Below are positions 34,441 to 45,189 of a DNA stretch of 64,000 nucleotides, piece after piece. This DNA is from Aspidiotus rigidus (lineage: Eukaryota; Arthropoda; Insecta; Hemiptera; Diaspididae), in the NCBI GenBank assembly GCA_035079385.1, contig JAVHKY010000026.1:1488001-1552000 (forward strand). Reading direction: 5' to 3'. Below the pieces are notes generated by a model. The model was not told where the DNA came from and made no database searches. It saw only the letters and a list, made by a program, of their open reading frames with translations. Each line of letters opens with the position of its first letter. Position 1 is the first letter of the stretch. Position numbers and translations under genes: made by a program.

Positions 34441-35527
34441 AAGCTGTTCATTTCGGATTAATAGAAAAATTTGAAGAATTTGACTTGAAATTGACTTCAG
34501 AAGGCCAATTTGGAATTGACCAGCGTACATCACTAGAGAACAACAAATCAACTTGAAATTGACCCAGCAGGTCAATAGAAAACCTTGGAGAAGTCGACTC
34601 GAAATTGATTCTGGATTGACATCAATTTTAGGTCAATTTGAAATTGACCAAAAGTCACCAGAGAACTACAAATCAACTTGAAATTGGCCCAACATAGCAG
34701 TCAATTTTAGATTTGTAGAAAAATTTAGGAAATTTGACTCAAAATCAAATCCAGTGGGTTTGAATCGATCAGCGTGCACTACCAAAGCACAAAGGAACAA
34801 AGGAATTGATTTGGCGGTCATGAAAAATGTGGAAAAATTGACTCAAAATTGACTCCAGACCCAGATTATCAATCAATTTGGAATCAACCCAACACAGTAT
34901 GTGGTTTCAGGTTGATAATGAAGTCAACTTATAATTGACTCGAAATTGACGTCAATATTCAAAGTTGACCAGCGTGTTATTGGAAAATTTTAAATCAACA
35001 ATAGATCAACCCAACAAAGCAGTCAATTTCAGACAAAAATTTGGAGAAGTCTCTTCAAATTGATTCTACATTGACGTTTGATTGAAAGTCAACCAAAAAA
35101 AAAAACCTAAAAATTGACTGTCAATTGACACAATTTTGAGTCAACAAAAAAATTTGCAGAAATTTACCTAAATTTGACGTCTCCTTGAGGTCAATTTGGA
35201 ATCAACCAGCATAGAACTGCAAATTGATTTGAAATTCACCCAACAGAGCAGTTGATTTCAAGAAATTTGGAGGAGTTGACTTTAGATTGACTTGAATGCA
35301 GATTTCAGGTCAATTTGAAATGGGTGAGCATACATAAGTATTACCAGAGAATTACAAACCAACTTGAAATTGACCCAACAGAGCAGTCAATTTTATGTTG
35401 ATTTGAATTGAAATTGTCTCTAAATTGATAACAATTGAGGGTTGACCAGTTTACCTTACCAGAGAACTACAAATCAACCAAACAGGGCAGTTGATTTTAG
35501 GTTGATGGAAAAATTTGGAGAATTTAA
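34440..35527. repeat. ~143-bp TTGAC-type satellite array, about 7 degenerate units
   Basis: The unit consensus by eye contains agcgtacat, accagagaactacaaatcaa, cttgaaattgaccca, acagagcagtcaattt, aggttgat, aaatttggagaag and gacgtcaatttgaggtcaa. Spacing between accagagaac words is close to 130-150 bp. Related units occur at 361-600, 2580-2800, 7240-7710 and, as a fragment, 62670-62710. There is no long open frame. Confidence 0.75.
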
Positions 35528-35530
35528 TAA

Positions 35531-35899
35531 CACTACTGAACAGCTATCCTGTTACAAAGATTCTATTACGTGATTCTTAGATACTTTTCAACGCTGAACA
35601 CAAATCCGTTGTCCGTTTTTTGTTAGCACGTCACAATTTTTAGTAATCACCATAACAAATATTCTCGTCTACTTGCCGCGCGCTGTCGCGGAACGTAACG
35701 AACGTTTTCGGTAGTAGCGACGCTGCTATTGTCGACGTGTCTCGCGACGACGCGCGGCAAGTAAACGAGAACTTTTATCATGATTACTAAAAATTGTGAC
35801 GTGCTAGCAAAAAACGGACAACGGATTCGTGTTCAGCGTTAAAAAGTATTCAAGGATCACGTAATAGAATTTTTGTAACAAAATAGCTGTTCAGTAGTG
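35531..35899. mobile_element. CACTA-like MITE, copy 1 (TAA target duplication)
   Basis: Begins cactactgaacagct and ends agctgttcagtagtg, flanked by taa on each side (35528-35530 and 35900-35902). The arms of about 160 bp are imperfect inverse copies (ttctattacgtgat, ttagcacgtcacaattttta). The centre contains gtctcgcgacgacgcgcggc, shared with the MITE at 62096. CACTA ends and a 3-bp duplication fit the CMC/EnSpm class. It sits exactly between the satellite and a Penelope-like remnant. Confidence 0.75.
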
Positions 35900-35902
35900 T
35901 AA

Positions 35903-37415
35903 TCAGAGTTTGGTAACTGAGTAGCGGCGATAGTTTCCGCCTCTTCAAGCCGGTTCATGAGTTTACCTTTGGTGTACTGGCGAAGGAGTCTAGTATCAAC
36001 ATCGGAGAATGGGTGAAGTTCATCGAGACAGTATGGGCAGCCATCGCGGAATCCCGAGGTTTGTTGTTATTGTAAGCCGACCTAGGTTCGGATAATCTGG
36101 TTGACCCACGTAGAAGGAGTGACAATTACCACAAGTAAGACGGTAAATACCGGACTGTTTTCCTACGAGGATAGGATCCTTGGCGTTGAAAAAGCGTTTA
36201 ATAGTGGGGAAAGGATAAAAGCCAATTCTATATCCGTATTTTTTGTAGAGAAGGTTTTCCTAAGAACGGTAGCCGAATTCATTTCGGTCGATCGGTCTTA
36301 GGAGTAGAAGCGGTGGAGGGAGGAGTTTGCTTGGAAAGGAGCCGGAAGCTCTCACGTCTCAGCATAGCGCGGAAATGTCCAAGTGTAGGCCATTCAACCG
36401 CGAGCTGTGAACTTGATGTCTTCGAGTTCCTCTTGTTTAGCCGAGAGAGAAAGAGGAAGGTTGAGGAGTCGGTGAATGTTGTGATTGATTATGGCGTGCT
36501 TGTGTCGTTGAAGATGGAGAAGCTGATTGTGTATGGAGACACCGGAAGATACCAAAGGCGACGATAAGAGAATTAGTTTAGGGTCAAGGTATGAGATGGA
36601 GAGTGAGGTCAAGGAACGAGGTGAAATTGTCTCCTATTTTCAGAGAGAATTCCATAGATAAGTGAAACTGGTTCATTAATTCGAGTAGTTGACGAAGAGA
36701 AGCCAACCCGACCAGATTCCAATACCTACGGTAGAAAACCAGGTCGGTCAGGGAGTCCGTTACAAGCTTCCATGTGCACCTCAGCGACGATGGAGGATAA
36801 AGGGCAACCCATTGAGAGACCATCAGGAAACTGGTACGTTTTGTTTTTGAAGCTGCAAATATTATTGTCTTTTAAGCAAAAGGAAATAAGTGTGGTGAAT
36901 TTCAAGATAATGTCTTCAGCTATGAGGATGGTGGTGATGAGGTTGATGGTTTATGCGACATACATGTGGATGGCATTTATTTTGAATAGTAAAGGTTTTG
37001 GTTTCGAGGTTGTTTGCTAATTCTATCGAGTTCTTGATTCCTGATGCAACTTTGAACCAATCAGAAAGCACTTTGGTGACTTTGTACGGTGGGTGGGAAT
37101 AGAAAGCCACCACGGGACGAATAGGCTGGTTATTCTTATGGAGTTTCAGCTGGCCGTAAAGTAGAGGTACGGCAGGATACATAACTCTGAGGGAGTGACC
37201 TTTGTTGCCGAAGATGAAAGATTTCTTGTCCAACTGTGCATACATCTTCGAGTTATAAGCTGTGAAGGGGTAGCGGGTAGCTTTAGCGCCGGTTTGGGAG
37301 AAGAAGGCCAAGATCTTTGTGTCATATTGATCTCGGTCTAGAATGACGCAGGTTTCCCCTTTATCAGCTTTTACGAGGGTGAGGTTGCAATCCTTCAGTC
37401 GCGGACGTATCCTCT
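35903..37415 (-). pseudogene. Penelope-like element remnant, family 2 (RT and GIY-YIG)
   Basis: On the minus strand, from 37415 down, the frame reads LVKADKGETCVILDRDQYD, the conserved N-terminal block of Penelope-type RTs. It continues with PLLYGQLKLHK, QPIRPVVAF and KNSIELANNLE (about 37180-36960). Further downstream are broken RT frames. At about 36165-36110 SGIYRLTCGNCHSFYVGQ is a GIY-YIG endonuclease start (GIY...YVG). Frameshifts and stops are numerous. It differs from the 55-57 kb element (KLHKNNQP against EVHKKDTP), so it is a separate family. The GIY-YIG C-terminus is lost toward the MITE at 35.9 kb. Confidence 0.65.
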
Positions 37416-37417
37416 GT

Positions 37418-38270
37418 AGACCAAGAAAGGAAGAAATCTACCTGGACACGAAGAATACAGAGCTGATTTTTTCATGAAATGTTCGGAAGCCTCTCCTAAC
37501 GGTGTCTTCAAAATCCCCGTGGTCTTTCCTTTGTACAGAGGGGTTAAGGGGAGGAAATTGAGTTTTTTGTCAATAACTCGAAAACAAGTGATCCTACAAA
37601 AAAAAGTTTCATATAAAAATTCTTCTACGCCAAATTTCCAACAAAAAATGTTCCATAACTTTTCCATTTAAGTTCATATTTAAGCCGCTAGAGCGCGTCA
37701 CACCTACCCACTTTCTTGTCATATAGGCGCAACATACGACTTGTAGGTATAGTGAGTAAGAACTGCATTGAAAAACAAAAGGTCTATAGATATAGGCAGT
37801 GACTTCGATACAAGGAAGTATCAAAACGATAAAAAATAACACAAATAACGAAGAGACATACGGAAGATGGGAGCGTAAGCGCGTATACTTTTTGCATGTA
37901 CTTCTTTTTATGTGTAACGCGCAAACACGTATATAAGTGAGAGATATAATTTTAGCGCGCTATAACGACAAAACTATCAATTTTTAGAAAAAAAGTAATA
38001 GAATATTTTTTGTAGGAAATTGGGCGTACAACAATTTTTGTTTGAAACTTTTTCTTGTACCATCACTCGTTATCGAGTTATTGACGAAAAACTCAATTTT
38101 TCCCCCTTTGCCCCCTTGTAAAAGGGAAAGCCCCATACGGATTCGCGGGGATTTTTGAGGACACCTTCAGGGGAAGGTTCTGGATATTTTATTAAAAAAT
38201 CAGCTCTGTATTCATCGTGTCCAGGTAGCCCTATTTTTCTGGCTTCATTTCTTGGTCTACCGGAAAAAGT
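37418..38270. repeat. Fold-back with ~200-bp inverted arms
   Basis: About 37418-37640 is the imperfect reverse complement of about 38020-38270. Shared words are gtagaccaagaaa, ctacctggacacga, aatacagagctgatttttt, ttgagttttt and gtcaataactcga. The arm borders the start of the Penelope-like remnant, so it may be that element's inverted terminal part or an independent fold-back. The 38405-38070 minus frame lies on one arm and I assign it no function. Confidence 0.55.
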
Positions 38271-38399
38271 TGTAGTTGCGTGTGGGCGCAGAAAGCTTCG
38301 AAGACAAATCTTTGATGAAGTTTTTGAAATAAAAAGCATTGAGGCGCATATCAGAGTGGACGCCGGTAGATATATCAGCGAGGGTTGTTTTCTTGATGT

Positions 38400-38640
38400 A
38401 CTCACTTTTTTTTCTTCTTTTTTATAATTCTACAGTTGATAAACTTCGAACATCGTAGCTAATATCATTGCTTCTCGTTGAAATTTGTTACGTGCCTCTG
38501 TATTTTCTACCCTCCTCAAGCCCTGTTCTAGCGACACAATTGATGATGGGGTAGTACCCAAGGTACGTACTCTTGTTGGTTGATCAATAAAGTAGGACTC
38601 GACACACTCAATATGAGTCTCAATGATTGAGTGTAGTCTT
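38400..38640 (+). repeat. Possible Penelope-like 3' tail
   Basis: agcgacacaattgatgatggggtagtacccaa is matched by agcgacacaactgatgatggggtgatacccaa at about 63035 (only short parts need be compared). Both run on to a c...gtactcttgt...aaagtag-like end. An actgatgatgggg word near the end is common in Penelope-like elements. The family assignment is inferred. Confidence 0.35.
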
Positions 38641-40440
38641 CGAAAATTTTCGACCGATTTCGTAAAATTTTACATTTTGACCGATTATACGTATTAATGC
38701 TGACGTAAACGTTGAAACTCGATAGATTGAATGAAAAATAATTTGCGAGAAATGCTTTCAGTCATTCTGTTATCTCATATCCTAATTTAATTCATCCTTA
38801 CCAGAAATGAGTGACGGGTACGTTATTTTACCGAAGCGAAATTTACAAGACTGAGCGCGCTTCTCAATAATGCAGAACTCGCACTGTCTCGCTCGGTGAA
38901 TGTAAATTTACCATTTATTTCGAATTTATAATGTATATCTCGCGCTCCCTCATCGAGAGCGCGCGTAAATCGAGGAGGAATTTTATTGAAGAATATTCAT
39001 CATCCTCTAATCGGGAAAAATTGACGGGTACTCCATTTCTCTTTTGAAATCATCTCCAGTATAGAGGCTCTATAATACTGATTAAAATTAAACTACCCTC
39101 TTGAAACGAACGGCTAGAAAATTCATTCGTCGAGATTTCACGATGGATACGAACTAAAACTAGGACGCGTACATCAGCGATCCAATCGACATTTCTTGGA
39201 AGAATAATTCGAATAACAGGATCGTTTGGCGATATTGTGGGGTAAGATGAGATTAAAGTCGAAAATTATTCGCCCGCGTAACATTTGTTCAAGAAGACCG
39301 TATAATTTGCCAACCGAAAATGCTTTTGAAGTTTTCCTATTTCAAATTATTGCATAATACAACCTTCGAACAGTAGTTTTCGCAAAATTTAAAGGAGTGC
39401 TCAAGTTTTCGCGCGTTCTCTCGTCGCGGCGCTTTTTCTATTATATAAAATCCCATTGCCAAAAGTCTGCGCGAGAGAAATAATTTAAAGTTTTCCGAGC
39501 AAAAGATATTTCGAAGGTGTGAATCACTCGAGGAGACGAACTCGGGTCTTGTAAGATAATAATAATTTGCGAAATTTTCAATATTTTACGAATTTCGATA
39601 GCAGCACACGGCACACCGTGATTTATCGCATCTGCCATTATTTTTCGCACATTATAATGTGGGCAGGCTGTTGTTGCTATACTAACCTTTACACCTTTTG
39701 GTAGCAATTTGTTGTAACATTCAAAAAATATTGAAGAATTGCACTCGCGGCGAAGATTTTCTACGTCGTTCGCCAATTTTTTTTCCTTCTCGCGATCGCT
39801 CGCGTATAGCCTCGAGTTTTTATTTTTCAAGAGGGATACACACAGGGAGATGGAGAGAACTCACATGAAGACTTAAGGTGATTCTATTCTTTTCTTCACA
39901 CTTATTTAATAATATTAATAGCGATAGTGTAACGCCGGCTCACGAGTGTATAACAATTTTACTGAAACCGTGAAATGATTGTCACGCATTACGGTAGAGG
40001 AAGAAAATGTTCGCGACGAAGCGAATTCTTGAATTCTATTCTTTTATTATTATTACTTTATGAGTACAAAACTACAATACGTATTACGTTTTTAATGCGT
40101 TACTGTAAGTTGATGTGCAGTTTCGTATGTGAAGTATTTAAAATATTCAAATCGAAAGTCTGTCGTATACAACATTGGTTGGAAAAACCCCTGTACTGAA
40201 AATATTATCGTATTCTCCCTCCCCCCCCCCCCTCCTCGTCCGAACATATACCGGTAACGGATTAATTTTTATGTTTTTCTGTTACCATAATTTGTCTCGT
40301 CGCTAAGACGGATTATTCGACGGCATACTAGACGATATAATCGTGGTTATTGTGCTGAATTGTGAAAATACTAGTGCAACAAACCTATTCGTTATCATCG
40401 GATTAGATTTTATACACTCGAATCGGTTCAAAAATGTGAA
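38641..40440. other. CpG-containing unique stretch
   Basis: No mobile element is recognised between these points, which is unusual for the window. CpG words are common (tctcgcgctccctcatcgagagcgcgcg near 38937-38964 forms a small palindrome, only part quoted as needed). The minus frame 39830-39441 (129 codons, with KKLANDVENLRREC) has coding-like composition in its first third but no confirmed splice sites. It could hold an alternative promoter, an exon or an enhancer. I make no gene call. Confidence 0.4.
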
Positions 40441-41095
40441 AAAGCTTAGGTATGCAATATAGCTTAATTAGAACTGGCTTCCCAGAATTGTCATTGGAAT
40501 AGAACTACTGATACTATATGACACACAGTCTAGCTGGTTCGTAAGAGCCTGAAGAACACCATAAAAGAGAGCAAGAATGCTGCGTTGGCAGAGGAAGACC
40601 CGTTCGGCAAATCCCATCAGATAAAGCCGAAGCGGTCTCTCAGCAAGTCGGATGCCATTGATAGACTGTTCCCTCAGCAGCCATCGATCTATAAATTTAG
40701 CTAATAAGTAAGTTGATGACGAGACAAACAACACAACCGGCCGTATCGGAACATCTTTTTTATCTACTTTAGGCAACCCGTGGAGGAGGGGGCGGGGTGT
40801 GGTATCGGGTTAGGTTCCAATAATTATGGCTTTCTTTGTGAGAGGACTCTTGATTTGGCCTCACATCATAAGTTCCGGAAACATAGGTGGACTTTTCCAT
40901 AATTACTACAGAGTTACTTTTATCTGCCTTAGTAAGGATTAATCCCTCCTCCCTGACCTTCCTCTTTAAGCCTTCTATCACCTCACTACAGGTATTACCT
41001 ATACAAGGAGGGGGGGTACTACCTACCATTTCGGCGCACTTTTTTCGGATGGTCACGCCAGGTCCAATCTTGATTGTCAAGTCAGCCACAACGTT
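40440..41095 (-). pseudogene. Penelope-like element fragment, family 1-like, interrupted
   Basis: The minus strand reads GLILTKADKSNSVVIMEKS (about 40955-40900, N-terminal block) and, in another frame, LPKVDKKDVPIRPVVLFV and STYLLAKFIDRWL (about 40776-40685). These match the 56.9-kb element (PEVHKKDTPMRPVVSFV, TYFLAKFLDRW) more than the 36-kb one. The RT stops at DRWL, where an R1-like piece begins. A G-run lies just above 41127. Confidence 0.6.
40540..40688 (+). pseudogene. R1-like LINE scrap (linker between EN and RT)
   Basis: gcctgaagaacaccataaaa, gagagcaagaatg, tggcagaggaa and gactgttccctcagcagcca match 30945-31115 (aagaaggccatcaaa, gacagcaagaatgag, cttgttcccacagcagcca). It encodes LKNTIKESKN with stops. 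It is joined to Penelope-like RT at about 40688 without a clear duplication. Confidence 0.55.
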
Positions 41096-41281
41096 AGCAA
41101 GGGTCTCTTGGTTCTTAAGGGAGGGAGGGGGGGGGGGCTAAATTTCAACACTTTCACCAAGAGGTTCACCTGATCAGAATTAAACTCAACTTTAGTATAA
41201 TTGATGATTCGCGGCTGGAATTGCTGGACTATTTTATCTATCAATAGCTAAGCGTCGCTCAACTCGATTCTATAAATAAAT

Positions 41282-41640
41282 TATCGTGACGTCACTTATC
41301 GTGAACTCCCTACCGACAACGCGCGAACACACTTCAAAAATCCTTCAATGTGATCGATTCTTATAAGAAATACTCTGGAACGTTTCGATCATACGTTCAA
41401 ATTGAAAAATCAGAAATAAATTTTATATTCAGAAGTAGGAAGTTCTTAAGTACCCCATTTGAAAACATTTACTTCTGGTTTTTAAATCTGAACGTAAGAT
41501 CGAAACGTTCCTGTGTATTTCTTACGGAGCATTTTTTTCTTTACGAACCAAGTTGGTAATTTAGGGTAAAACTGACAATTTTAAGGGGCTGTAGGGTACG
41601 TTGGGGGGTAAACGAATGCGGAGCTTGTGACGTCACGATA
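41282..41640. mobile_element. TA-flanked fold-back/MITE, tcgtgacgtcac ends
   Basis: TA at 41282-41283 and 41639-41640 flank tcgtgacgtcac ... gtgacgtcacga, a perfect 12-bp inverted repeat. A second, inner imperfect inverted repeat (agaaatac, ggaacgtttcgat, acgttcaaatt against the inverse) spans about 41367-41525. No coding capacity is seen. TA flanks suggest a Tc1/mariner-type or similar element. Confidence 0.6.
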
Positions 41641-41659
41641 ACTCAGTCCATTAGAAGCC

Positions 41660-42193
41660 CGCATAGACGCAGACGTGCCTGCATACCTGCTCAAGATAAT
41701 TAGCACCTATCTTAGCTGTCGGTAAATGCAAGCAGAGACGACTGCTGATACAGTAAAGCATCCAATTACTTATGAGGTACCGCACGGGTGGGTCCTTGAA
41801 CCGCCCTTCTGGTGCGCACTTGTCGGGATTTTCAAGGTGAAGTTGCCACCAGAGGTTTGCTATGCGGATGACACACTGCGGAAATGGTGGAAAGAGAGGC
41901 AGTGACGCGGTGCATCGAGTCGACCAGATTAGAGCGCGTAGTAGGAAAGACTAAGGCCATATTACTCATGACCTGTCGAAAGTTTAATACGCCCAGTTTT
42001 CGCCGGCAACGTGGAAGTCGAGATCAAGAAGGTGATTAAGTAACTGGGCATCAGATTTGCTTCAGACGCCATTTCCTGATTACAACAGAAAAGGTGGGCA
42101 AGGTGATGAACTACCAAAGTCCACTGATGACAGATCTAGGAGAGCCGAAGGTAACCAGAAGAAGGATAATGATGAGCACCGCATTGACGATCC
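41660..42193 (+). pseudogene. R1-like LINE RT fragment, heavily decayed
   Basis: Aligns with 3495-4085 of the long copy: gtgcctgcatacctgctcaa, agcacctatcttagctg, gaggtaccgca/ggtcc, gctatgcggatgacac (YADD) and ggataatgatgagcaccgc. Several internal deletions and frameshifts are present. No 3'UTR is attached; satellite starts at about 42195. It is older than the 3.2-kb copy. Confidence 0.7.
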
Positions 42194-42194
42194 A

Positions 42195-43385
42195 AGCCCC
42201 ACCTCTCGATTCTTGGGGTGGAAGGGAGTGGATTAGTTCGTGCTACGTTTGTTCTGGATTGTGCCGCACAGTTTTTCGTTTGGGCTAGTTTCCTTCCCCT
42301 CCAACTGTTGGGGGCTGTAGACATGCCGAACCCAATTTGAACGCTTGGTAGATTTTTAGGACAAATATTGGTGGAAGCGTTTGTGCTACAATTGTGCTGG
42401 ATTGTGCCGCAGAGTTTTTTGTTTGTGCTGGTCTCCTTCTTCGTCAACCTTATAGGAGAGGCTGTGAACATGCCAGGCCCAGTCCTATTCAATTTTTAGC
42501 CTGAAAACAGGCTGAATTGACATGCTCTCGAATTTTTCCATTGTGAGCACCCCTCCTCGTTAGTGCTACATTAGTTCTGGTATCTTTGTCCTCCAATTGT
42601 TTTCTTCCTTGTTGAACATGTGAGCTCATGAAGATTGACTATGACCTCGTATTTGATTGGGCCAGGTTAACTTGCTAAAAGTCTCGTCATTTCAGCCAGT
42701 TGTTGGAATGAAACCAAGAAGCTTCTTATCTGTGGTGTGCTCGCGGTGAGAGATTAACTAGAGCTTTGAAGCGGGCTGAAATTCCGGTTGTTTTAAACGG
42801 TGCCGTGGAGGAAATGGACCGAAGAATTGGTCCCCTATTGTGGACTCGCGGCGAAGAATTCACTACAACCCCGCATATGATTGAAGCGGACGAATGTGCG
42901 GAAATTTTTGTTGTTCTAGGCCATGGAGGGAATCTTACCGACAAGTTGATCACCTGTCATGGACTCGTGGTGAGATGTCGACCACAGTATCGCTTTGATC
43001 ATATACGGGGCTGCAGTCGATCTCTCACTGCAAGCACACAACAGATAACAAGCTTCTTGCTAACATTCCTTTTATTGCTTGAAACAATGAGAATTTCCGC
43101 TCGTATGCGGGGACGAAGTCAAACTCTTACCGCGAGTCCACAACAGAAGACCACTTCCTCGGTTCCATTCCCTCCGTCGCTTGAAACAATTAGAATTTCA
43201 ACACGTTTCCCATCTTTGATCATCCGTGGGGCGCCGAAGTCGATCTCTCACCACGAGTATACAAAAGATAACGAGCTTCTCGGTATCATTCCCAAGTTTG
43301 CCAGGCCCTATCGAACACAGAGCCACAATCGATTTCTCACTGTGAGCTTACAAGCTTACCTCAGAAGACAACAATTGGTCGGTCG
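42195..43385. repeat. ~100-140-bp satellite/tandem repeats with a 208-codon chance frame
   Basis: ctggattgtgccgca occurs at about 42257 and 42398, each followed by gtttttyg and ctccttc (period about 140). From about 42740 another unit recurs: gtcaatctctcaccgcgag, cacaacagataac, aagcttcttg, acattcc, ttgcttgaaacaat and agaatttc (period about 100-127). The same words, partly inverted, recur at 45790-46440. The open frame at 42766-43392 follows the repeat and shows no protein family. I do not call it a gene. Confidence 0.6.
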
Positions 43386-44680
43386 TTTATAGCGAATCGA
43401 AAGTCGCTAGGTCGCCAGCGTCTAGTCGCTCGCGAACCCTGGTTATTCGCTACTTTACCTTCTTATTCGCAGCGACTTGGTCGCTCGTGTAAACGAGGCT
43501 TTAGAATTCGAATAACGTTCAACAGTCGACTCACGGTAAATTGTGATGTAGAACGATGAATTTTTTCTTGCCTTGCGGTAAAGTGATGCTCATTGAAAGT
43601 TACTGAGAATTTAAATTTTGCAGCATAAAAATGCTTAAATAATGTCATTATCGACCTTACTTAAGTTCGCGGTAAAATCATTCTCATCTCCTTTACAATC
43701 GCAAATCATTCTGTTTAACGACACCTGAATTTCCCCTTTCTCTCCTCTCATGAAAAAAGGTGGACACACTACAGACAACATATTATATACAGCTCGATCA
43801 TCAACGTTTCTCATCTTCTCAGGTCAACAATTAGATTTTCTAGACCCATCGGCCGAGTGCCTCTATATATCGAGTGTCGTTGGTAGCGGCCTGTAATAAA
43901 GCGGCATCGTCGGGGTAATGACCACACTAACACTACCTATCAACAAAGAAAAATAATAGTCAAAAAGTAGGCGCTTATTTCACTCTCGTCACGTGATTCA
44001 TTCTTCTATACGACTTGAATATGTGCCCGTCCTGTATACTCTTCATTGATGCGGACGTACAAACAATAAACGGCAGCATCCGCTTCAAAAATCCCAACAA
44101 ACAGATTCGATTCCAATTTGTTTTCTGCTTCATTAACACTAATAAAAGTCAAAGTCGTTCGTATCTTTTGCTCGTATACGTATATAGAGTTTGCCGCTAT
44201 CTTACAAAAGTTTACAGCCGTACTAATGAACGAGCAAATATTACCTTTGCGCACCACAACGACTTGAAAGATGTTTGTTGGTTAGCACGTGAAACATTCG
44301 GTAGAATATCTTAAGAAGAAGTTGACAGTGCAGTACGATGAGGACGGATAGCGAAGAAAATAGATGATGAGAGAACAATAATAAATTCAAATAAAAAATT
44401 TGAAAATAGTCTGGTTTATTGTAGGAAAAACTTGCAGCTCACTGGAGGAATTTTTCGTGGTCCTGAACTCACGTATTCCAGTGACGAAATTTTTCAGTAA
44501 TCTTATTTGATCCGCCCGCAAAATTTCTCAACGTGTGCTCCATGTAGCGATTCATAAGTATTTTAGGGGGGAAACACAGTGCAGATAAGCACATGTAAAG
44601 AATATTTGTACTGTTTCCCTCTCCCCCCCCCAAAAAAAATTTCTCAACGCGTCAGGACTCATTCTTACAGTTTGACAATC
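43386..44680. other. Gene-free stretch
   Basis: Contains several cgctcg/gtcgct words near 43395-43490 at the satellite edge, then unique sequence. No supported exon or RNA gene. Frames at 44006-44314 overlap on both strands without splice support. Confidence 0.35.
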
Positions 44681-44689
44681 AATATTTTT

Positions 44690-45185
44690 TACGCAGAGAA
44701 AGCCACTACCAAGAATTTTAAAACCTTCAAACTAGATCAGAGTTTCAAAGAACCACGACTACATCAGATCTTCCCCCTCCACCCGTAAAATTTCGCAAAT
44801 CCTTTCTAAGGCTTACGAACTAGATTGGAGCTTTTCCTCACTTGGGTATTTTTCGAGTACCAAAACTACCTCGGAGCTTCTTCTCCATCAGTCAATTCCA
44901 AAAATTCTCTCAAAGTCTTAAAATGGTGGCTGTCTTTTCACTTTTGGATATTTTTCGAGTACCAAACTACCTCACATCTCCCCCTCCCCCGGTCAACTTG
45001 AAGAATTCTTTCAAAATCCCTTTATTAGATCGGAGCCTTCTCACTCCCCTGAATATTTTTCAAGCACCAAAACAACCTCAGAGCTTCCCCTTCTCACCGG
45101 TCAATTCCAAAACTTTTTCCGAAGTCCATGATTGAGGTCAGAGACTTCTCATTTCTAATACCAAACTACTTCTAGCCCAGGCAGA
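44690..45185. repeat. ~107-bp satellite, left block
   Basis: Four or five degenerate units contain aactagatcggagc, ttctcac, atatttttcgagtacca, aaactacctc, gagcttcccc, ggtcaattccaa and aattctttc. The array is cut at about 45185 by a fold-back element and continues at about 47340. Confidence 0.6.
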
Positions 45186-45189
45186 TTAG

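Noticed and set aside
39441..39830. 129-codon minus frame as a gene
   Set aside because: No start context, splice sites or recognisable domain; kept only as a note in the repeat-free stretch.
42766..43392. 208-codon plus-strand frame
   Set aside because: Follows repeat units that recur at 45.8-46.4 kb; no protein family, splice or start context supports a gene.
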